Assembly (NCBI RefSeq): GCF_000385375.1
Contig: NZ_ARVV01000001.1
Span: 2,976,001-3,040,000 of the forward strand
DNA length: 64,000 bases
Direction: 5' to 3'
Source of the DNA: Methyloversatilis discipulorum
GTDB lineage: Bacteria; Pseudomonadota; Gammaproteobacteria; Burkholderiales; Rhodocyclaceae
Of this stretch, positions 1 through 12,500 are shown piece after piece (the first letter of the stretch is position 1; each line of letters begins with the position of its first letter). A model generated the notes under the pieces. That model saw nothing but the letters and a program-made list of their open reading frames with translations, searched no databases and was not told the origin of the DNA. Both the position numbers and the translations under genes were made by a program.

Positions 1-985
1 TGTCGGCCAGCAGCTGCGGCAGTTCATCCGGATCGACACGATACTTGCGTGCGCAGGCCAGCACCGTCGCGATCCGCTCGTCGGCACGCGCCAGCGCGGC
101 CGGGTCGGCATCGATGCGATGCGCGTAGGCGCGCAGCGCACGCGCCGCCTCGTCGACCTGTGTGGCGGCCGATTCGATCAGGCCACGACATTCGCCGAGC
201 GAAGCATCGAATGCTTCCAGCCGGCCAAGCAGCGACGCGATGTGCGCCAGTTGCCCGTCGAGCGCCGCCTCGCCCTCCTCGATCAGCGCCAGCGCCTCGG
301 CCGAGCCTTCGAGCAATTGTGTGGCGTGCGCCAGTCGGCCGTGATCCTGTTGCAGTTCGGCCCAGGCCTGCGGCTCGAAGGCCAGTGCGTTCAGCTCCTC
401 GACCTGCCATTGCAGCCGCTCGCGCTCGCGCTCGGCGGCGTCGCGGTCCTGCAGCGCGCGGGCCAGCGCCTGTTCGCGCTGCTGCCATTCGCGATGCAGC
501 CGCCCGACGGTCGCCACCTGCGCAGTCAGACCAGCGTGCTGGTCGAACAGCGCGCGCTGCGCCGTCTCGCGCATCAGCGCCTGATGGGCGTGCTGGCCGT
601 GGATGTCGACCAGCTGGCCACCCAGATCGCGCAGCTGGCTCACGCTGGCCGGCGCACCGTTGATGTAGGCGCGCGAACGACCGCCGGCGTCGATGACCCG
701 ACGAGCGATCACCAAGCCCTCTTCCAGTTCGAAATCCTGCTCCTTCAGCCAGCTGGCGACAGCGCTGTCGGCGGCACAGGAAAATTCGGCCGACAGTTCC
801 GCCCGGTCACAGCCGGCGCGCACGACCGAGGCGTCGGCGCGGCCACCGAGCAGCAGCCCCAGCGCATCGACCAGGATGGATTTGCCGGCGCCGGTCTCGC
901 CGGTCAGCGCGCCGAAGCCGGACGCAAAATCGAGTTCGAGCCGGTCGACCAGGATGAAGTCGCGGATGAAAAGACGTTCGAGCAT
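1..985 (-). CDS. recN: DNA repair protein RecN (C-terminal part outside window)
   Basis: RecN is an SMC-like ATPase that acts in recombinational double-strand break repair in the cytoplasm. The ATG at 983-985 opens MLERLFIRDFILVDRLEL, and the Walker A motif GETGAGKS follows near residue 30. A long Ala/Glu/Arg/Gln-rich stretch fits the start of the coiled coil. The frame stays open to the window edge, so about 328 of the usual ~550 residues are present and the Walker B half is missing. It lies 27 bp downstream of nadK on the same strand, an arrangement common in proteobacteria. Identity is firm; truncation is only due to the window. Confidence 0.95.
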   Translation of the reverse strand, partial: MLERLFIRDFILVDRLELDFASGFGALTGETGAGKSILVDALGLLLGGRADASVVRAGCDRAELSAEFSCAADSAVASWLKEQDFELEEGLVIARRVIDAGGRSRAYINGAPASVSQLRDLGGQLVDIHGQHAHQALMRETAQRALFDQHAGLTAQVATVGRLHREWQQREQALARALQDRDAAERERERLQWQVEELNALAFEPQAWAELQQDHGRLAHATQLLEGSAEALALIEEGEAALDGQLAHIASLLGRLEAFDASLGECRGLIESAATQVDEAARALRAYAHRIDADPAALARADERIATVLACARKYRVDPDELPQLLAD

Positions 986-1012
986 GAAACGAAAGGGACT
1001 CAGACGTGAGGT

Positions 1013-1903
1013 TCAGACTTCCTTGGGCGCCTCGCTCCAGCGCAGCTTTTCGCGCAGCATCGAGAAGTAGCTGTAGCCGGGCGGGTGCAGCAAGGTAACG
1101 CGATACGGCGAACGCTCGATGCGCAGCACGTCGTCGCCCTGCAGATTGCAGTGTTCCTGGCCGTCGAAGTGCGCCCGTGCGTCGTGCCGCGAGAACAGGC
1201 GTACCTTCAGCACGGCCGAGTCGCCCAGCACGATGGGGCGCGACGACAGCGCGTGCGGGCACAGCGGCACGATGAGCATGCCGCCGAGCGACGGATGCAG
1301 GATGGGTCCGTTGGCCGACAGCGAGTAGGCGGTCGAGCCGGTCGGCGTCGATACGATGAGCCCGTCGGAGCGCTGGCTGTAGACGAATTCGTCGTCGACC
1401 CGCATTTCGAACTCGATCATGCGGCCGAGGTCGCCTTTCGAAATGACCACGTCGTTGAAGGCGAAAGCGGAGAACACCTCGGCCCCGTCGCGCAGCACCG
1501 ATGCCTGCATCAGCGCGCGCCGCTCCGGACGGAACTGGCCGTGCATCAGCGATTCCATCGCCGCCAGCATGTTGGAGCGGGCGACGTCGGTCAGGAAGCC
1601 GAGACGGCCCTGATTGATGCCGACCAGCGGCACGTCGTGCGGCGCCAGCTTGCGTGCGGCACTGATCAGCGAGCCATCGCCGCCCACGACCACAGCGAGC
1701 TTTGCGCGGCGGCCCAGGGTATCGAAATCGGCCGCCTCGAAGCGGTCGTCCGGCAGCACTTCGGCCGATGCCTGCTCGATCAGCACCTCGCGCCCGGACT
1801 CGCTCAGCCAGTGCGCCAGTGCGCGCAGTGACTCGGCCACTTCGGCGCTCTGGTACTTGCCGATCAGCGCGACGCAGCCAAAGGCCGGGGATTCGTTTTT
1901 CAT
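1013..1903 (-). CDS. nadK: NAD kinase
   Basis: It phosphorylates NAD+ to NADP+ using ATP in the cytosol. The 296-residue product has the family signatures: GGDGS near residue 75, followed by GINQGRLGFLTDV, and TPTGSTAYSLSANGP in the NAD-binding half. The length is typical (about 290-300). I chose the ATG at 1901-1903, giving MKNESPAFGCVALIGKY. An in-frame TTG at 1919-1921 would add six residues and has no better ribosome binding site. It is followed closely by recN on the same strand and diverges from hrcA across about 160 bp. Confidence 0.96.
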   Translation of the reverse strand: MKNESPAFGCVALIGKYQSAEVAESLRALAHWLSESGREVLIEQASAEVLPDDRFEAADFDTLGRRAKLAVVVGGDGSLISAARKLAPHDVPLVGINQGRLGFLTDVARSNMLAAMESLMHGQFRPERRALMQASVLRDGAEVFSAFAFNDVVISKGDLGRMIEFEMRVDDEFVYSQRSDGLIVSTPTGSTAYSLSANGPILHPSLGGMLIVPLCPHALSSRPIVLGDSAVLKVRLFSRHDARAHFDGQEHCNLQGDDVLRIERSPYRVTLLHPPGYSYFSMLREKLRWSEAPKEV

Positions 1904-2061
1904 CGGCGAATTAAACCACAAAGCCCCGAGCCGTCATCGACGGCACGGCGGTGTGACGGCGGCTGTGTCAATATCGGTGCGCTGACGGCGCCAACACGCC
2001 GGCGCTGCTCTAGAATCAGTCTCCGCAACCGCATCAGGATCCGTATCCCGCCACCCGCGCC

Positions 2062-3081
2062 ATGCTTGAAGATCGATCGAGACTGCTGCTCAAGACCCTG
2101 GTCGAGCGCTACATCGCCGACGGCCAACCGGTGGGTTCGCGCACGCTGTCGAAGTACTCCGGCCTCGACCTGTCGCCGGCGACCATCCGCAATGTCATGT
2201 CCGACCTTGAGGACATGGGCTACATCGCCAGCCCGCACACCTCGGCCGGCCGCATCCCGACGCCGCGCGGCTACCGCTTCTTCGTCGACACGCTGCTGTC
2301 GGTGCAACCGCTGGAGCCCGGCCAGATCAGCGAACTGAAAGGTGAACTGCGCCCGGCCGATCCGCGGCTGCTGGTCAATCAGGCGTCGCAGCTGCTGTCG
2401 CAGCTCACCCGCTTCGCCGGCATCGTCGTCGCGCCGCGCCGCCAGTTGCCGCGCATCCGCCAGATCGAATTCCTGAGCCTGTCGGACAAACGCATCCTGC
2501 TCATCATCGTGACCGACACCGGCGAGGTGCAGAACCGCATCCTGCTGACCGAACGCAACTTTTCGCCGTCGGAGCTGGTCAGTGCGGCCAACTACCTGAA
2601 CCAGCACTACGTCGGCTTCGATTTCGACGAGATCCGCGGCCGGCTGCAGGCGGAACTGAAGCAGTTGCACGGCGATCTGACCACGCTGATGTCGGCCGCG
2701 CTGCAGGCCGGCAACGAGGCCTTCTCCGACGACAAGGGGCAGTACGTCATCACCGGCGAGCGCAACCTGCTCGAGGTCGACGATCTCGCGTCCAACATGT
2801 CGCGGCTGCGCGAGCTGTTCTCGCTGTTCGATCAGCGCACGCAGCTGGCCAGTCTGCTCGACCTGTCGCAACGGGCCGATGGCGTGCAGATCTTCATCGG
2901 CGGCGAGTCCGGTCTGGCCCCGCTCGACGAATGCAGCGTGGTGACCGCGCCGTACGAGGTGCAGGGCCAGGTGGTCGGCACGGTCGGCGTGATCGGACCA
3001 ACGCGCATGGCCTACGAGCGCGTGATTCCGATCGTCGACGTCACCGCCAAACTGCTGTCGAGCGCGCTGAGCCAGACCTGA
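2062..3081 (+). CDS. hrcA: Heat-inducible transcriptional repressor HrcA
   Basis: HrcA represses chaperone operons by binding CIRCE inverted repeats and is itself folded by GroEL. The 339-residue product starts [22 protein letters not shown]. An N-terminal winged helix ([21 protein letters not shown]) is followed by the usual [15 protein letters not shown] segment and a GAF-like central domain ending in [18 protein letters not shown]. The length matches the family. No CIRCE element was found near any gene here, including grpE and dnaK, so its target (normally groESL) is probably elsewhere. hemH follows 43 bp downstream on the same strand. Confidence 0.96.
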   Translation: MLEDRSRLLLKTLVERYIADGQPVGSRTLSKYSGLDLSPATIRNVMSDLEDMGYIASPHTSAGRIPTPRGYRFFVDTLLSVQPLEPGQISELKGELRPADPRLLVNQASQLLSQLTRFAGIVVAPRRQLPRIRQIEFLSLSDKRILLIIVTDTGEVQNRILLTERNFSPSELVSAANYLNQHYVGFDFDEIRGRLQAELKQLHGDLTTLMSAALQAGNEAFSDDKGQYVITGERNLLEVDDLASNMSRLRELFSLFDQRTQLASLLDLSQRADGVQIFIGGESGLAPLDECSVVTAPYEVQGQVVGTVGVIGPTRMAYERVIPIVDVTAKLLSSALSQT

Positions 3082-3124
3082 AAACCCGTCTCCACCGGGA
3101 CGGATCACAACAAGAAAACCGGAT

Positions 3125-4222
3125 ATGTCCCGCTTCGTCGAAGAACCGTCTTATTCACACGGCCAGATGCCGCGCACCGGCGTGCTGCTGGTCAATCTGG
3201 GCACGCCGGACCAGGCTGATGCGCCTTCGCTGCGCCGCTACCTGAAGGAATTCCTGTCCGACGACCGCGTGGTCGAGGTGCCGAAGCCGCTGTGGTGGCT
3301 GATCCTGAACGGCATCATCCTGAATGTCCGGCCGAAGCAGTCGGCCGAGAAGTACGCCACCGTGTGGACCGACGAGGGCTCGCCGCTGCGCGTGCACACC
3401 GAAAGGCAGGCCAAGCTGCTGCGCGGCTGGATGGTGGCGGCAGGGCAGCGCGAGATCGAGGTGCGACACGCGATGCGCTACGGCAGCCCGTCGATTGCCG
3501 ACGTACTGCAGCAGATGAAGGCCGACGGCTTCACGCGCATCCTGATGGTGCCGATGTACCCGCAGGGCGCCTCCAGCACCACCGGTTCGGTGGTGGACGA
3601 AATGGCGCGCGCGCTGCTGCGCTGGCGCAACCTGCCGGAGATGCGCTACGTCCGCGCCTTCGCCGGTGACCGCGGCTATATCGACGCGCTGGCCGCCAGC
3701 GTGCGCGAGCACTGGCAGAAGAACGGCCGCGCCGACAAGCTGGTCATGTCCTTCCATGGCGTGCCGCACTTCCACCTGGAAAAGGGCGACCCCTACCACT
3801 GCGAATGCCACAAGACCGGCCGGCTGATTGCCGAGGCGCTCGGTCTGGCGAAGGAGGACTATCTGGTCACCTTCCAGTCGCGCTTCGGCCGCGCCCGCTG
3901 GCTCGAACCGTACACGCAGCCGACGCTGGAGAAGCTGGCCGAAGGCGGCCTGCGCAGTGTCGAGGTGATGTGTCCGGGCTTCGTCGCTGACTGTCTTGAA
4001 ACGCTGGAGGAAATCGCGGTCGAGAACCGCGATGCCTTCATCGGTCGCGGCGGCAAGCAGTTCAGCTACATCCCCTGCCTGAACGAGCGGCCGGACTGGA
4101 TCGCCGCGCTGGGCGGCATCGTGCGCCGCGAACTGGGCCACTGGTGGGACGAAGCCGGCCAGCCGCCGGCCGATCTGGCGCTGCAGGCGCGCAACGCGAC
4201 GGCGATGGGCGCGAAGCAATAA
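3125..4222 (+). CDS. hemH: Ferrochelatase
   Basis: It inserts Fe2+ into protoporphyrin IX, the last step of protoheme synthesis, at the inner face of the cytoplasmic membrane. The 365-residue product has TGVLLVNLGTPDQADAPS at the N-terminus, the metal-binding SFHGVPHFHLEKGDPYHC region with the conserved His, and VMCPGFVADCLETLEEI with the catalytic Glu. The length is normal. The gene order hrcA-hemH upstream of grpE-dnaK-dnaJ recurs in betaproteobacteria. The stop codon runs into a strong terminator at 4224-4247. Confidence 0.97.
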   Translation: MSRFVEEPSYSHGQMPRTGVLLVNLGTPDQADAPSLRRYLKEFLSDDRVVEVPKPLWWLILNGIILNVRPKQSAEKYATVWTDEGSPLRVHTERQAKLLRGWMVAAGQREIEVRHAMRYGSPSIADVLQQMKADGFTRILMVPMYPQGASSTTGSVVDEMARALLRWRNLPEMRYVRAFAGDRGYIDALAASVREHWQKNGRADKLVMSFHGVPHFHLEKGDPYHCECHKTGRLIAEALGLAKEDYLVTFQSRFGRARWLEPYTQPTLEKLAEGGLRSVEVMCPGFVADCLETLEEIAVENRDAFIGRGGKQFSYIPCLNERPDWIAALGGIVRRELGHWWDEAGQPPADLALQARNATAMGAKQ

Positions 4223-4223
4223 A

Positions 4224-4247
4224 AAAGGCGACCTCGCGGTCGCCTTT
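4224..4247. terminator. Rho-independent terminator downstream of hemH
   Basis: A perfect 10-bp stem (AAAGGCGACC / GGTCGCCTTT) with loop TCGC starts two bases after the hemH stop. A-tracts on the left and T-rich sequence on the right let it work on both strands, which suits the convergent hemH and AP2-protein genes. Confidence 0.9.
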
Positions 4248-4269
4248 CTGTTGCGCAATGCAGTCCTGT

Positions 4270-4803
4270 TCAGGCCGCAGCGCGCGTCGGCACGATGTTC
4301 TCGTCGTTCTTCGCCTTGCGCGGACGACCGCGCCGCGAAGCACCCGGATCGAACTGGCCGTCGAGCTTCTTCAGCGCATCCTTGCGCGCCTTCAGCGCCA
4401 TCTTGAACGCACCTTCCTCGCCGTACTTGTTCACCGAGAACTTGACCCGCTTGCGACGCCCGGACGGCAGCGGCCACGACGCCACCCAGAACCAGCGCTG
4501 CTTGTCCTCCGGCATGTCACGGGTTTCGGAGGCGCAGTAGCGGCACACGCCGACCACGCCGGAACGGTTGTTCTTCTTGACGATGCTCGAATACTCGCGC
4601 AGCGAGAACGGCGGGAACTTCGAAATGATGTCGTCGCGAAACTGCTTCGCGGCGGCAAAGGCCTTCTGCTTGCCACCGAAGACACCATCGCTGAAGTGCT
4701 TCCGGTGTATCACTCCGCGTCGCTGTATGGTCACGAGCCAGCCATGCGTGCGGCTGGCTTCGTTGTCCACGCGGCTGATGCCATAAACTGAATTGCGGCT
4801 CAA
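4270..4803 (-). CDS. AP2/ERF-like DNA-binding protein with AT-hook
   Basis: The 177-residue protein resembles bacterial AP2-domain proteins (known from homing endonucleases and beta/gammaproteobacterial orphan proteins). Two AP2-like units are visible: residues ~7-61 (YGISRVDNEASRTHGWLV...FRDDI) and ~80-146 (RSGVVGVCRYC...WVASWPLPSGRRKRVKFSV). The tail has an AT-hook, RRGRPRK (157-163). No nuclease motif is seen, so a transcription or nucleoid-binding role is inferred. The start is TTG at 4801-4803, chosen because AAGGAG lies about 7 nt upstream and no ATG gives the whole first domain. It is convergent with hemH. Confidence 0.72.
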   Translation of the reverse strand: MSRNSVYGISRVDNEASRTHGWLVTIQRRGVIHRKHFSDGVFGGKQKAFAAAKQFRDDIISKFPPFSLREYSSIVKKNNRSGVVGVCRYCASETRDMPEDKQRWFWVASWPLPSGRRKRVKFSVNKYGEEGAFKMALKARKDALKKLDGQFDPGASRRGRPRKAKNDENIVPTRAAA

Positions 4804-4926
4804 GGTCGGTCTCCTTCCGATAGCACAGGCGTCGCCATGTGCTTGTGAGGAGAGTTTCGGCCTGCCGTGTCGAAACTTTAGCCGGGGCGGCGGGCGTTCT
4901 TCACGCCGCAGGGGTTGCGGGCGCGC

Positions 4927-6309
4927 TCAGCGTCGTGCCGGCGTATCGGGCAGCAGTTCGAGATCGATGCCGCCGCCGATGACGGAAAAACCCGATTCGG
5001 TTGCCAGCACCACCTGCTCGCCCTGGGCGGCAAGGGCGGAATTGGCGCGGGCCAGCCGTTGCACCACGGTGCTGATGAGCTGGGCGCGGAAGTGTTCCAG
5101 ACACTCTTCCGACGCCAGCGCCAGCGCCGACGGGCTGACTTCGAGAAAAGCCACCGGCGAGGACGCGATCACGGTCGCCGAGCGGCGAAGGTGGTTGGGG
5201 TCGAGATAGCCCATTTCGCCGACCACCTCGCCCGGGCCCAGTTCGGCCAGCAGCCGGCCACCGACCACCACCCGGACATGGCCGGACACGATCAGCCCGA
5301 AGCGGTTGTCGCTGTCGCCCTCGCGCATCAGCACCGTGCCCTCGGTGTACTGCCGCCAGTTCGAGAAGCGCAGCACCTCCCACACCTCGACGTCGTCGAA
5401 TTCGGTGAAGAAGGTCATCTTGCGCAGGATGGAGAAGCGCGTGGTGTCCGGCGGCACGTACTTGTCGTCGAGGATCTTGAACCGCACCGTCGACAGGTCC
5501 TTCGCGAACTCGGCGCCGTTCTTGTAGCGCGAGTAGAGGTCCTTCTCCAGCGCCTTGCGGATCACCCGATCCATCGCTTCCGGCACTTCCGGGTTCAGTT
5601 GCGACGCCGACGGCGGGTCGGCGTTGATGATCTTGTAGATGAGCTGGGCCGGATGCTTGGCGCGGAAGGGCAGCCGCCCGGTCAGCAGGTGGAACAGCAC
5701 GACTCCCAGCGAATAGAGGTCGGTCTTCTGGTTCAGCGGATAGCCCTTCACCTGTTCCGGACTCATGTAGGCCGGCGAGCCGACGCCCATGATGAAGGTC
5801 GAATCCTTGTCGTTTTCCTTCGCGACGTTCAGCGCCAGACCGAAATCGGTCACCTTCACCAGGTCGTTGGCGCCGATCAGGATGTTGGCCGGCTTGATGT
5901 CGCGGTGCACGACGCCGTGGCGGAAGGCGTAATCGAGAGCCATCGCGCACTTGAACACGATGCTCACCGCGCGCGGCAGCGGCAGCATCGTGTTGAATTC
6001 GCAGTAGTGGTCGAGCGGCTGGCCGTCGATGAACTCCATGACCAGATAGGCCCGGTTCTCCTCGACCTGCGCATCGTAGATGCGGATGATGTTCGGATGG
6101 TCGAGCTTGGCGGCGATCGCCGCCTCGGTCAGGAAAAGCTTGCGCATGCGCCGCGACCACTTGCCCTGATCGCGGTTCTTGTCGCCGAAATCGACCAGCT
6201 TGACGGCGACCATTTCCTCGATGTCGTCGCACTTGCACAGGTAGACAGTCGCGGTGGCGCCCTTGCCGATCTCGCGGATTACCCTGTATTTGCCAATGCG
6301 TTCGAGCAT
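4927..6309 (-). CDS. Serine/threonine protein kinase with C-terminal cyclic-nucleotide-binding domain
   Basis: This is a 460-residue cytosolic Hanks-type kinase. Residues 1-~280 hold the kinase domain: glycine loop GKGATATV (15-22), catalytic Lys37 in [14 protein letters not shown] with Asp137, DFG at 155-157 and SPAYMSPEQ in the activation segment, so it should be active. Residues ~290-410 form a cNMP-binding/CRP-type cupin ([13 protein letters not shown]...[17 protein letters not shown]...[12 protein letters not shown]). No transmembrane segment or PASTA repeat is seen. Control of kinase activity by a cyclic nucleotide is an inference from the fusion. It diverges from grpE. Confidence 0.88.
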   Translation of the reverse strand: MLERIGKYRVIREIGKGATATVYLCKCDDIEEMVAVKLVDFGDKNRDQGKWSRRMRKLFLTEAAIAAKLDHPNIIRIYDAQVEENRAYLVMEFIDGQPLDHYCEFNTMLPLPRAVSIVFKCAMALDYAFRHGVVHRDIKPANILIGANDLVKVTDFGLALNVAKENDKDSTFIMGVGSPAYMSPEQVKGYPLNQKTDLYSLGVVLFHLLTGRLPFRAKHPAQLIYKIINADPPSASQLNPEVPEAMDRVIRKALEKDLYSRYKNGAEFAKDLSTVRFKILDDKYVPPDTTRFSILRKMTFFTEFDDVEVWEVLRFSNWRQYTEGTVLMREGDSDNRFGLIVSGHVRVVVGGRLLAELGPGEVVGEMGYLDPNHLRRSATVIASSPVAFLEVSPSALALASEECLEHFRAQLISTVVQRLARANSALAAQGEQVVLATESGFSVIGGGIDLELLPDTPARR

Positions 6310-6413
6310 GTCGTGTGGAGCGATGGACGCGTCATGAACCGCGAATGATAGGCCATCGCCAAGCGCCGGACAAAGAATGGGTCAAAAGGCTGATGGAAAG
6401 TCCACTTTCCGGG

Positions 6414-6441
6414 CTTGAAATGTGTCCGGACGCCCCCATTT
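6414..6441 (+). promoter_or_regulatory. Sigma32 heat-shock promoter of grpE
   Basis: CTTGAAA (6414-6420) and CCCCATTT (6434-6441) are separated by 13 bp. This is an almost exact match to the sigma32 consensus CTTGAAA-N11-16-CCCCATNTA. It lies 33 bp upstream of the grpE start. Confidence 0.88.
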
Positions 6442-6473
6442 CCGGCGGGTCTCAGATTCAGAGGATTTCCCGC

Positions 6474-7010
6474 ATGACCGAGCAGACCCCGCAACCGGTG
6501 CCCGAAGAACAGCAGGCCGCCCCCAACACCGAAGCCGCTACGCCGGCCGCTGCCGTGACGCCCGAGGCGCTGGCCGCCGCCGAGCAAAAGGTGGCCGAAC
6601 TGCAGGACGCGCTGCTGCGCGCCAAGGCCGAAACCGAAAACATGCGCCGTCGCGCCGCCGAGGACGTGATCAAGGCGGGCAAATTCGCCGGCGAGAAGTT
6701 CGCTTCCGCCATGGTGCCGGTCAAGGACAGCCTGGAAGCGGCGCTGGCCGACACCTCGAACGACGCCGCCAAGATCCGCGAAGGCGTCGAACTGACGCTG
6801 AAGCAGCTGGTGCAGGCTTTTTCGGGCGCCAGCGTCGAGGAAGTGAACCCGCTGGGCGAGAAGTTCGACCCGCACAAGCACCAGGCGATCAGCCAGATCG
6901 AGGCGCCGGGCGAGCCGAATCACGTGGTGCAGGTGCTGCAGAAGGGTTATCTGCTGCACGACCGCGTGCTGCGCCCCGCCCTGGTCATCGTTTCGAAGGC
7001 TGCGGGCTGA
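6474..7010 (+). CDS. grpE: Nucleotide exchange factor GrpE
   Basis: GrpE releases ADP from DnaK in the Hsp70 cycle. The 178-residue product has an acidic, Pro/Ala-rich N-terminus and a long helix ([20 protein letters not shown]). The beta-domain signature follows ([13 protein letters not shown]...[30 protein letters not shown]). The ATG at 6474 has GAGG about 10 nt upstream and sits behind a sigma32 promoter; in-frame starts further upstream would fall before that promoter. dnaK is 89 bp downstream. Confidence 0.97.
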   Translation: MTEQTPQPVPEEQQAAPNTEAATPAAAVTPEALAAAEQKVAELQDALLRAKAETENMRRRAAEDVIKAGKFAGEKFASAMVPVKDSLEAALADTSNDAAKIREGVELTLKQLVQAFSGASVEEVNPLGEKFDPHKHQAISQIEAPGEPNHVVQVLQKGYLLHDRVLRPALVIVSKAAG

Positions 7011-7017
7011 AAAGCCC

Positions 7018-7046
7018 CTTGAAATGCAGGGGCAAACGCCCCACTT
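7018..7046 (+). promoter_or_regulatory. Sigma32 heat-shock promoter of dnaK
   Basis: CTTGAAA (7018-7024) is followed after 14 bp by CCCCACTT (7039-7046), one mismatch from the core sigma32 -10. It lies in the grpE-dnaK gap, 53 bp before the dnaK ATG. dnaK should therefore be heat-inducible independently of read-through from grpE. Confidence 0.82.
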
Positions 7047-7099
7047 CGACCTCAGACAAGCTCTCTCCTCCAACCGCATATATATAGAGGACCCCGAAC

Positions 7100-9025
<1,926 letters not shown>

Positions 9026-9066
9026 GCTGCGCTCCCGACGCTGACAGCGAGCAGTTCAACGACCGA

Positions 9067-9105
9067 GGCACAGCGCGGCAGGAGCCCTTCCTGACGCGCT
9101 GTGCC
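9067..9105 (+). promoter_or_regulatory. Long stem-loop in the dnaK-dnaJ gap
   Basis: GGCACAGCGCG (9067-9077) pairs perfectly with CGCGCTGTGCC (9095-9105). Inside it CAGGA/TCCTG can add five pairs. Only TTT follows, so it is a poor rho-independent terminator. Partial attenuation, or mRNA processing that lowers dnaJ relative to dnaK, is inferred. Confidence 0.6.
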
Positions 9106-9130
9106 TTTGGCGCATCTGTGGTGAAAACGA

Positions 9131-10264
9131 ATGGCGAAGAAAGATTTTTACGACATCCTGGGCGTCAACCGCGACGCCTCCGATGACGAGATCAAGAAGG
9201 CTTACCGCAAGCTGGCGATGAAGTACCACCCGGACCGCAATCCGGACAGCAAGGAAGCCGAAGACAAGTTCAAGGAAGCGAAGGAAGCCTACGAAATCCT
9301 GTCCGACGGACAGAAACGTGCGGCCTACGACCAGTACGGACACGCCGGCGTCGACCCGAACATGGGCGGCGGCGGGGGCGGCGGTCAGGGCTTCGGCGGT
9401 TTCGGCGACGCCTTCGGCGACATCTTCGGCGAAATCTTCGGCAACCAGGGCGGACGCGGCGGCGGCCGCAGCGGTGTCTATCGCGGCGCCGACCTGCGCT
9501 ACAACCTCGAAGTATCGCTCGAAGAGGCGGCGCGCGGCACCGACACGCGCATCCGCATCCCGACCATGGACGACTGCGGCACCTGCGGCGGCACCGGCGC
9601 CAAGCCGGGCACCAAGCCGGTCACCTGCACCACCTGCAACGGTGTCGGCCAGGTGCGCATGCAGCAGGGCTTCTTCTCTATCCAGCAGACCTGCCCGAAG
9701 TGCCACGGCACCGGCAAGATGGTGAAGGATCCGTGCAATGACTGCCACGGCGCCGGGCGCGTCAAGGGCAGCAAGACGCTGCAGGTGAAGATTCCGGCCG
9801 GCATCGACGAGGGCGACCGCATCCGCCTGGCCGGCGAAGGCGAGCGCGGCCAGGGCGGCGGTCCGGCCGGCGACCTGTACGTGCAGATCCACATCAAGCC
9901 GCACACCGTGTTCCAGCGCGAAGGCGACGACCTGCACTGCGAAATGCCGATCGGCTTCGCCACCGCCGCGCTGGGCGGCGAGATCGAAATCCCGACGCTG
10001 GATGGCGCAGCCAAGATCAAGATCCCGGCCGAAACCCAGTCGGGCAAGGTGTTCCGCCTGCGCGGAAAAGGCATCAAGGGCGTGCGCAGCAGCTATCCGG
10101 GCGACCTGATGTGCCACGTCGTGGTCGAGACGCCGGTGAACCTGACGGCACGTCAGCGCGAACTGCTGAAGGAATTCGACGACATCAACCGCAGCGACGA
10201 GGCGAGCCACAGCCCGCGAGCCAAGTCGTGGATGGACAAGATGAAGGATTTCTTCGCCGGCTGA
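9131..10264 (+). CDS. dnaJ: Chaperone DnaJ (Hsp40)
   Basis: This co-chaperone delivers substrates to DnaK and stimulates its ATPase. The 377-residue class I DnaJ has a J domain (residues 1-70) with the HPD motif in KYHPDRNPD and a Gly/Phe-rich linker (~76-115). Four zinc-finger repeats follow ([32 protein letters not shown]), then the C-terminal substrate domain. No strong Shine-Dalgarno precedes the ATG, which suits expression from the dnaK transcript. A 17-bp palindromic terminator follows. Confidence 0.98.
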   Translation: MAKKDFYDILGVNRDASDDEIKKAYRKLAMKYHPDRNPDSKEAEDKFKEAKEAYEILSDGQKRAAYDQYGHAGVDPNMGGGGGGGQGFGGFGDAFGDIFGEIFGNQGGRGGGRSGVYRGADLRYNLEVSLEEAARGTDTRIRIPTMDDCGTCGGTGAKPGTKPVTCTTCNGVGQVRMQQGFFSIQQTCPKCHGTGKMVKDPCNDCHGAGRVKGSKTLQVKIPAGIDEGDRIRLAGEGERGQGGGPAGDLYVQIHIKPHTVFQREGDDLHCEMPIGFATAALGGEIEIPTLDGAAKIKIPAETQSGKVFRLRGKGIKGVRSSYPGDLMCHVVVETPVNLTARQRELLKEFDDINRSDEASHSPRAKSWMDKMKDFFAG

Positions 10265-10278
10265 CGCAGGCAGCACGC

Positions 10279-10316
10279 CCAATGAAAAAGCCCGCACAAG
10301 CGGGCTTTTTCATTGG
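10279..10316. terminator. Bidirectional terminator between dnaJ and pckG
   Basis: A 17-bp perfect stem (CCAATGAAAAAGCCCGC and its complement) encloses loop ACAA. A and T runs inside the stem arms give a U-tract on either strand, as expected between convergent genes. Confidence 0.92.
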
Positions 10317-10331
10317 CGAAGCCGGCAACTG

Positions 10332-10356
10332 CCGACCGCGGCACCCCCGCGGTCGG
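10332..10356 (-). terminator. GC-rich hairpin just downstream of pckG
   Basis: CCGACCGCGG (10332-10341) and CCGCGGTCGG (10347-10356) form a 10-bp perfect stem with a 5-nt loop, 11 bp past the pckG stop. It lacks a U-tract on either strand. It may block 3' exonucleases or pause polymerase before the main terminator at 10279-10316. Confidence 0.5.
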
Positions 10357-10367
10357 TAAGCACCTGA

Positions 10368-12233
<1,866 letters not shown>

Positions 12234-12500
12234 TGCGACGCTCTCCAAAATCCACCGGAATCGGACAAGGGTGGTAACCATTGCCGTCCCGGTTCGACGG
12301 TTGAAACAGACTCGGCATCCACCGGGTAGGTGTATGCGTCGGACCCTGCTGACCGCCGACTGCGCCTGCGGTCATCCTTACGGAGGTCGCACTTTAACCA
12401 TAACGGGGTCTTATGTCTGCTATAAGAGTCACGAATGATGCGATTTGTTCAGGCGCAGCAGGTCCTGCCTAAGAAAGGCATTGCATTCGGCAACGTTGGA

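Noticed and set aside
1..3124. CIRCE element (TTAGCACTC-N9-GAGTGCTAA) near hrcA, and likewise near grpE/dnaK
   Set aside because: No match to either half site was seen; the chaperone genes instead carry sigma32 promoters.
4853..4876. Hairpin AGTTTCG/CGAAACT as terminator between the kinase and AP2 genes
   Set aside because: Only 7 bp with an 11-nt loop and no U-tract on the relevant strand; too weak to call.
12234..12500. FNR box or clear promoter upstream of pckG
   Set aside because: TTGATC occurs near 12514 but lacks a partner half site at the right distance, and no -35/-10 pair stands out in the 267-bp gap.
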